Positions 7,302 through 9,276 of a stretch of DNA of 9,276 nucleotides are shown here, piece after piece; the first letter of the stretch is position 1, and each line of letters opens with the position of its first letter. Source of the DNA: Gammaproteobacteria bacterium. Its GTDB lineage: Bacteria; Pseudomonadota; Gammaproteobacteria; Arenicellales; Arenicellaceae. Under the pieces are notes generated by a model. The model was given only the letters and a program-made list of their open reading frames with translations, had not been told where the DNA came from and searched no databases. Location: the NCBI GenBank assembly GCA_003485905.1, contig DNHK01000280.1:1-9276 (forward strand), read 5' to 3'. Made by a program: the position numbers and the translations under genes.

Positions 7302-7358
7302 TGCGATTTGATAGGTCACCATTAAAATTATCTAGATTTACTTCTAGGCATATTTGAA

Positions 7359-7368
7359 TTCTATAGAA
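7359..7368. repeat. 10-base palindrome at the cysI ribosome-binding region
   Basis: TTCTATAGAA is a perfect 10-base palindrome that ends 8 bases before the cysI ATG. It occupies the place where a Shine-Dalgarno sequence would be expected; only a weak AGAAAT is present. It could be an operator or an element influencing translation start, or chance in A+T-rich DNA. Confidence 0.35.
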
Positions 7369-7376
7369 ATAGATAT

Positions 7377-9038
7377 ATGTATCAATACGATCAATTTGAC
7401 CATACGCTGGTACGAGAAAGAGTAGCTGAATTTCGTGGACAGGTAGAGAGACATTTAAACGGCGAGCTATCTGCAGAGCAATTGATGCCTTTGCGTTTAC
7501 GAAATGGCTTATACATGCAACGGCATGCCCATATGCTGCGGGTGGCCATTCCATATGGCTTACTAAGCTCAAAGCAAATGCATATGCTGGCACATATTGC
7601 GCGAAAATATGATCGAGATTATGGCCATTTTACAACCCGGCAAAATATTCAATACAATTGGCCCGAATTGAAAGATGTTCCTGATTTGCTTGAAGATTTA
7701 GCAAGTGTAGAGATGCATGCTATTCAAACATCTGGAAATTGTATTCGCAATACTACTGCTGACCAGTATGCGGGCGTGGCGGTCGATGAGTTGCAAGACC
7801 CTAGGCCATATTGTGAAATGATCCGGCAGTGGTCGACCTTGCACCCAGAGTTCTATTGGCTGCCGCGAAAATTCAAGGTTGCAGTGACGGGTGCTAAAAA
7901 TGATAGAGCAGCCGTTCTTTTCCATGATATTGGTTTGCGGGTACTTAAGAACGAGCAAGATCAACTCGGCTTGCAAGTGTTGGTGGGCGGGGGTATGGGG
8001 CGCACACCAGTTATTGGACAAGTTATAAGAGAGTTCTTGCCTCGAGAGCATATGCTTTCTTACTGCGAGGCTATACTGCGGATATATAATTTACATGGGA
8101 ACCGAGATAATAAGTACAAAGCGCGCATCAAGATTTTAGTCAAATCTCTTGGGATAGAGGAGTTCAGACGGCAAGTAGACGCCGAGTGGGAGCAGATCAA
8201 AGATTCAGATTTAGTGCTTAAAGACGAAGATTTTGAGCAAATGCAGTCCTTTTTTAAAGGCCCGGACTATGTAGTACCGAGCACCGACGCGAAGAATGGC
8301 ATCGATAGAGTTGCCAAATGGCGCTCGCTTGATACCCGATTTGCGCACTGGTATGACAATAATACGGTAGAACATAAAGTAGACGGGTACCGCATAGTGG
8401 TTGTTTCGCTTAAAGAGCCTGGTGTTCCACCTGGCGATGCGACTGCAGATCAAATGGATCATATTGCAGATTTGGCCGAACAATATTCGTTTGGTGAACT
8501 TCGAGTCACACACGATCAGAATATTATTTTTGCGGATGTTGCGGAGGCCGATTTACTAGAGCTCTGGAAAAAGCTTGATGCACAGGCTTTGGCAACTCCG
8601 AATGTTGGCACTTTGAACGACATGATTTGTTGTCCTGGGCTTGATTTTTGCTCACTGGCGAATGCGGGGTCTATTCCAATAGCCAAGCAGATTAACGAAC
8701 GTTTTGACTCGCTGGACGAGTTATATGAAATCGGTGAGCTAAAAATAAAAATGTCTGGCTGTATGAACGCATGTGGACATCATCACGCTGGACATATTGG
8801 AATTCTTGGCGTCGATAAGAAAGGAGTTGAGTGGTATCAATTAACCTTGGGAGGATCGGCTGAGGACGATGCTGCGATAGGTGAGCGATTGGGTAAGGCT
8901 ATCGCTAAAGAAGAAGTTGCCGATGCAATTGACAAGCTAGTTTCGGTGTATCTTCAAAATAGAGATAAAGATGAACGGTTTTTGGATACCTTTCGGCGAA
9001 TAGGCATTGAGCCCTATCAGGAGAAGGTTTATGCCTAA
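7377..9038 (+). CDS. cysI: Siroheme nitrite/sulfite reductase, CysI type
   Basis: This 553-residue cytoplasmic enzyme is predicted to reduce sulfite to sulfide with six electrons, the last step before cysteine synthesis. It has the duplicated ferredoxin-like and NIR_SIR fold. The first half spans about residues 40-260, with TTRQNIQYNW (86-95) and TSGNCIRN (118-125), which contain Arg residues expected to hold siroheme carboxylates. The second half spans about 335-550. The [4Fe-4S]-siroheme ligands are complete: C419-x5-C425 in CCPGLDFC, and C462-x3-C466 in GCMNACG. Length and sequence from MYQYDQFD to VYA match the Pseudomonas-type CysI rather than the E. coli protein. No CysJ flavoprotein is next to it, so the electron donor is unknown. 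The ATG at 7377 agrees with the family N-terminus despite a weak Shine-Dalgarno. The stop overlaps the DUF934 gene by 8 bases, which indicates coupled translation. Confidence 0.95.
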   Translation: MYQYDQFDHTLVRERVAEFRGQVERHLNGELSAEQLMPLRLRNGLYMQRHAHMLRVAIPYGLLSSKQMHMLAHIARKYDRDYGHFTTRQNIQYNWPELKDVPDLLEDLASVEMHAIQTSGNCIRNTTADQYAGVAVDELQDPRPYCEMIRQWSTLHPEFYWLPRKFKVAVTGAKNDRAAVLFHDIGLRVLKNEQDQLGLQVLVGGGMGRTPVIGQVIREFLPREHMLSYCEAILRIYNLHGNRDNKYKARIKILVKSLGIEEFRRQVDAEWEQIKDSDLVLKDEDFEQMQSFFKGPDYVVPSTDAKNGIDRVAKWRSLDTRFAHWYDNNTVEHKVDGYRIVVVSLKEPGVPPGDATADQMDHIADLAEQYSFGELRVTHDQNIIFADVAEADLLELWKKLDAQALATPNVGTLNDMICCPGLDFCSLANAGSIPIAKQINERFDSLDELYEIGELKIKMSGCMNACGHHHAGHIGILGVDKKGVEWYQLTLGGSAEDDAAIGERLGKAIAKEEVADAIDKLVSVYLQNRDKDERFLDTFRRIGIEPYQEKVYA

Positions 9039-9276
9039 TAATGGAAGATCTTTGAACCCCCAGGGCGTACTCATTATTGATAGGCAACTAGTTGCCGATA
9101 ATCCTTGGCGTCATATAGCTGCGGAAGAGGATGTTCCTGAATCTGGTAGCATTAGTGTTGATTTAACTCGCTGGTTGGCAGAAAAGGATCAGTTGATCGC
9201 GAGACAGGCGCCTGTCGGTGTGCGGTTAAACGCAGCAGATGATTTATCTGTGTTGCAAGACGATTTGAACGATATT
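9031..9276 (+). CDS. DUF934 family protein, N-terminal part (3' end outside window)
   Basis: The frame is open from ATG 9031 to the last base, giving 82 residues of a protein cut by the window edge. The pattern, with an ISVDLTRWLAEKDQL segment at about 47-61 and VGVRLNAADDLSVLQDDL at 68-85 of the expected product, fits DUF934 proteins as I remember them. These commonly follow cysI in Pseudomonas-like bacteria and are thought to help sulfite reduction, but they have no proven activity. AGGAG at 9019-9023 lies 7 bases before the ATG, inside the end of cysI. The ATG precedes the cysI stop, so the two genes overlap by 8 bases and are very likely one operon. The call rests on the visible residues plus context. 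Confidence 0.85.
   Translation, partial: MPNNGRSLNPQGVLIIDRQLVADNPWRHIAAEEDVPESGSISVDLTRWLAEKDQLIARQAPVGVRLNAADDLSVLQDDLNDI

Larger units (their letters stand above)
7123..7376. other. Divergent intergenic region between hrpA and cysI
   Basis: This 254-base gap must carry the promoters of both genes. The hrpA side (7123-7178) is almost all A and T. The middle and the cysI side hold a 14-base dyad (7173-7186), nested inverted repeats (7193-7321) and a 10-base palindrome (7359-7368). A weak sigma-70-like pair facing cysI is TTGATA at 7308-7313 with TATCTA at 7329-7334, at a rather short 15-base spacing. I recognise no known riboswitch and cannot place a CysB site with confidence, because that consensus is loose. 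Confidence 0.6.

Noticed and set aside
7183..7593. 136-codon - strand open frame covering the cysI leader and start.
   Set aside because: It overlaps the conserved start of cysI in antisense, has no recognisable domain, and its part outside cysI is intergenic.
7698..9087. - strand open frames of 60-117 codons within cysI.
   Set aside because: They are antisense shadows of a clearly conserved enzyme, with no family resemblance.
1..9276. Mobile elements, CRISPR arrays, tRNA or rRNA genes, toxin-antitoxin or defence genes.
   Set aside because: I looked for transposase-like proteins, terminal repeats, regularly spaced repeats, tRNA-like cloverleafs in the gaps, and defence domains, and found none.

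Overview
The window looks like ordinary chromosome from a gammaproteobacterium. Three things point there. It encodes a full-length HrpA helicase with its long C-terminal extension. It has a CysI-type sulfite reductase followed, with an overlap, by a DUF934 gene, an arrangement I know from Pseudomonas-like bacteria. It also carries a bacterial FeoB close in sequence to the gammaproteobacterial form. G+C looks moderate, in the forties by eye (not counted). I cannot name a genus. I see no insertion sequence, phage gene, CRISPR array, tRNA or rRNA.

Layout. Positions 1-846 are the 3' end of feoB (ferrous iron permease), whose beginning lies outside the window. A class I SAM-dependent methyltransferase of unknown substrate follows (1001-1627). 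Next come two small envelope-type genes: an anchored protein with three BON-like repeats (1751-2491), and a membrane-anchored helix-hairpin-helix protein with a long acidic linker (2618-3208). All four are on the + strand. They are spaced by 123-154 bases, so they need not form one operon. The large hrpA gene (3271-7122, - strand) converges on them, with a GC-rich stem-loop in the 62-base gap.

A 254-base divergent intergenic region (7123-7376) separates hrpA from cysI (7377-9038, + strand). It is very A+T-rich next to hrpA and holds several inverted repeats and a palindrome that touches the cysI ribosome-binding region. cysI overlaps a DUF934 gene by 8 bases, and that gene runs off the right edge. 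These two form a translationally coupled pair for assimilatory sulfite reduction.

How it fits together. The genes are mostly unrelated housekeeping functions: iron uptake, RNA metabolism and sulfur assimilation. The least explained parts are the BON/HHH pair, where the BON protein may be a truncated relative of a BON-OmpA protein, and the structured region upstream of cysI. I did not find a convincing new multi-gene system; the findings are modest and mostly concern regulation and gene decay.
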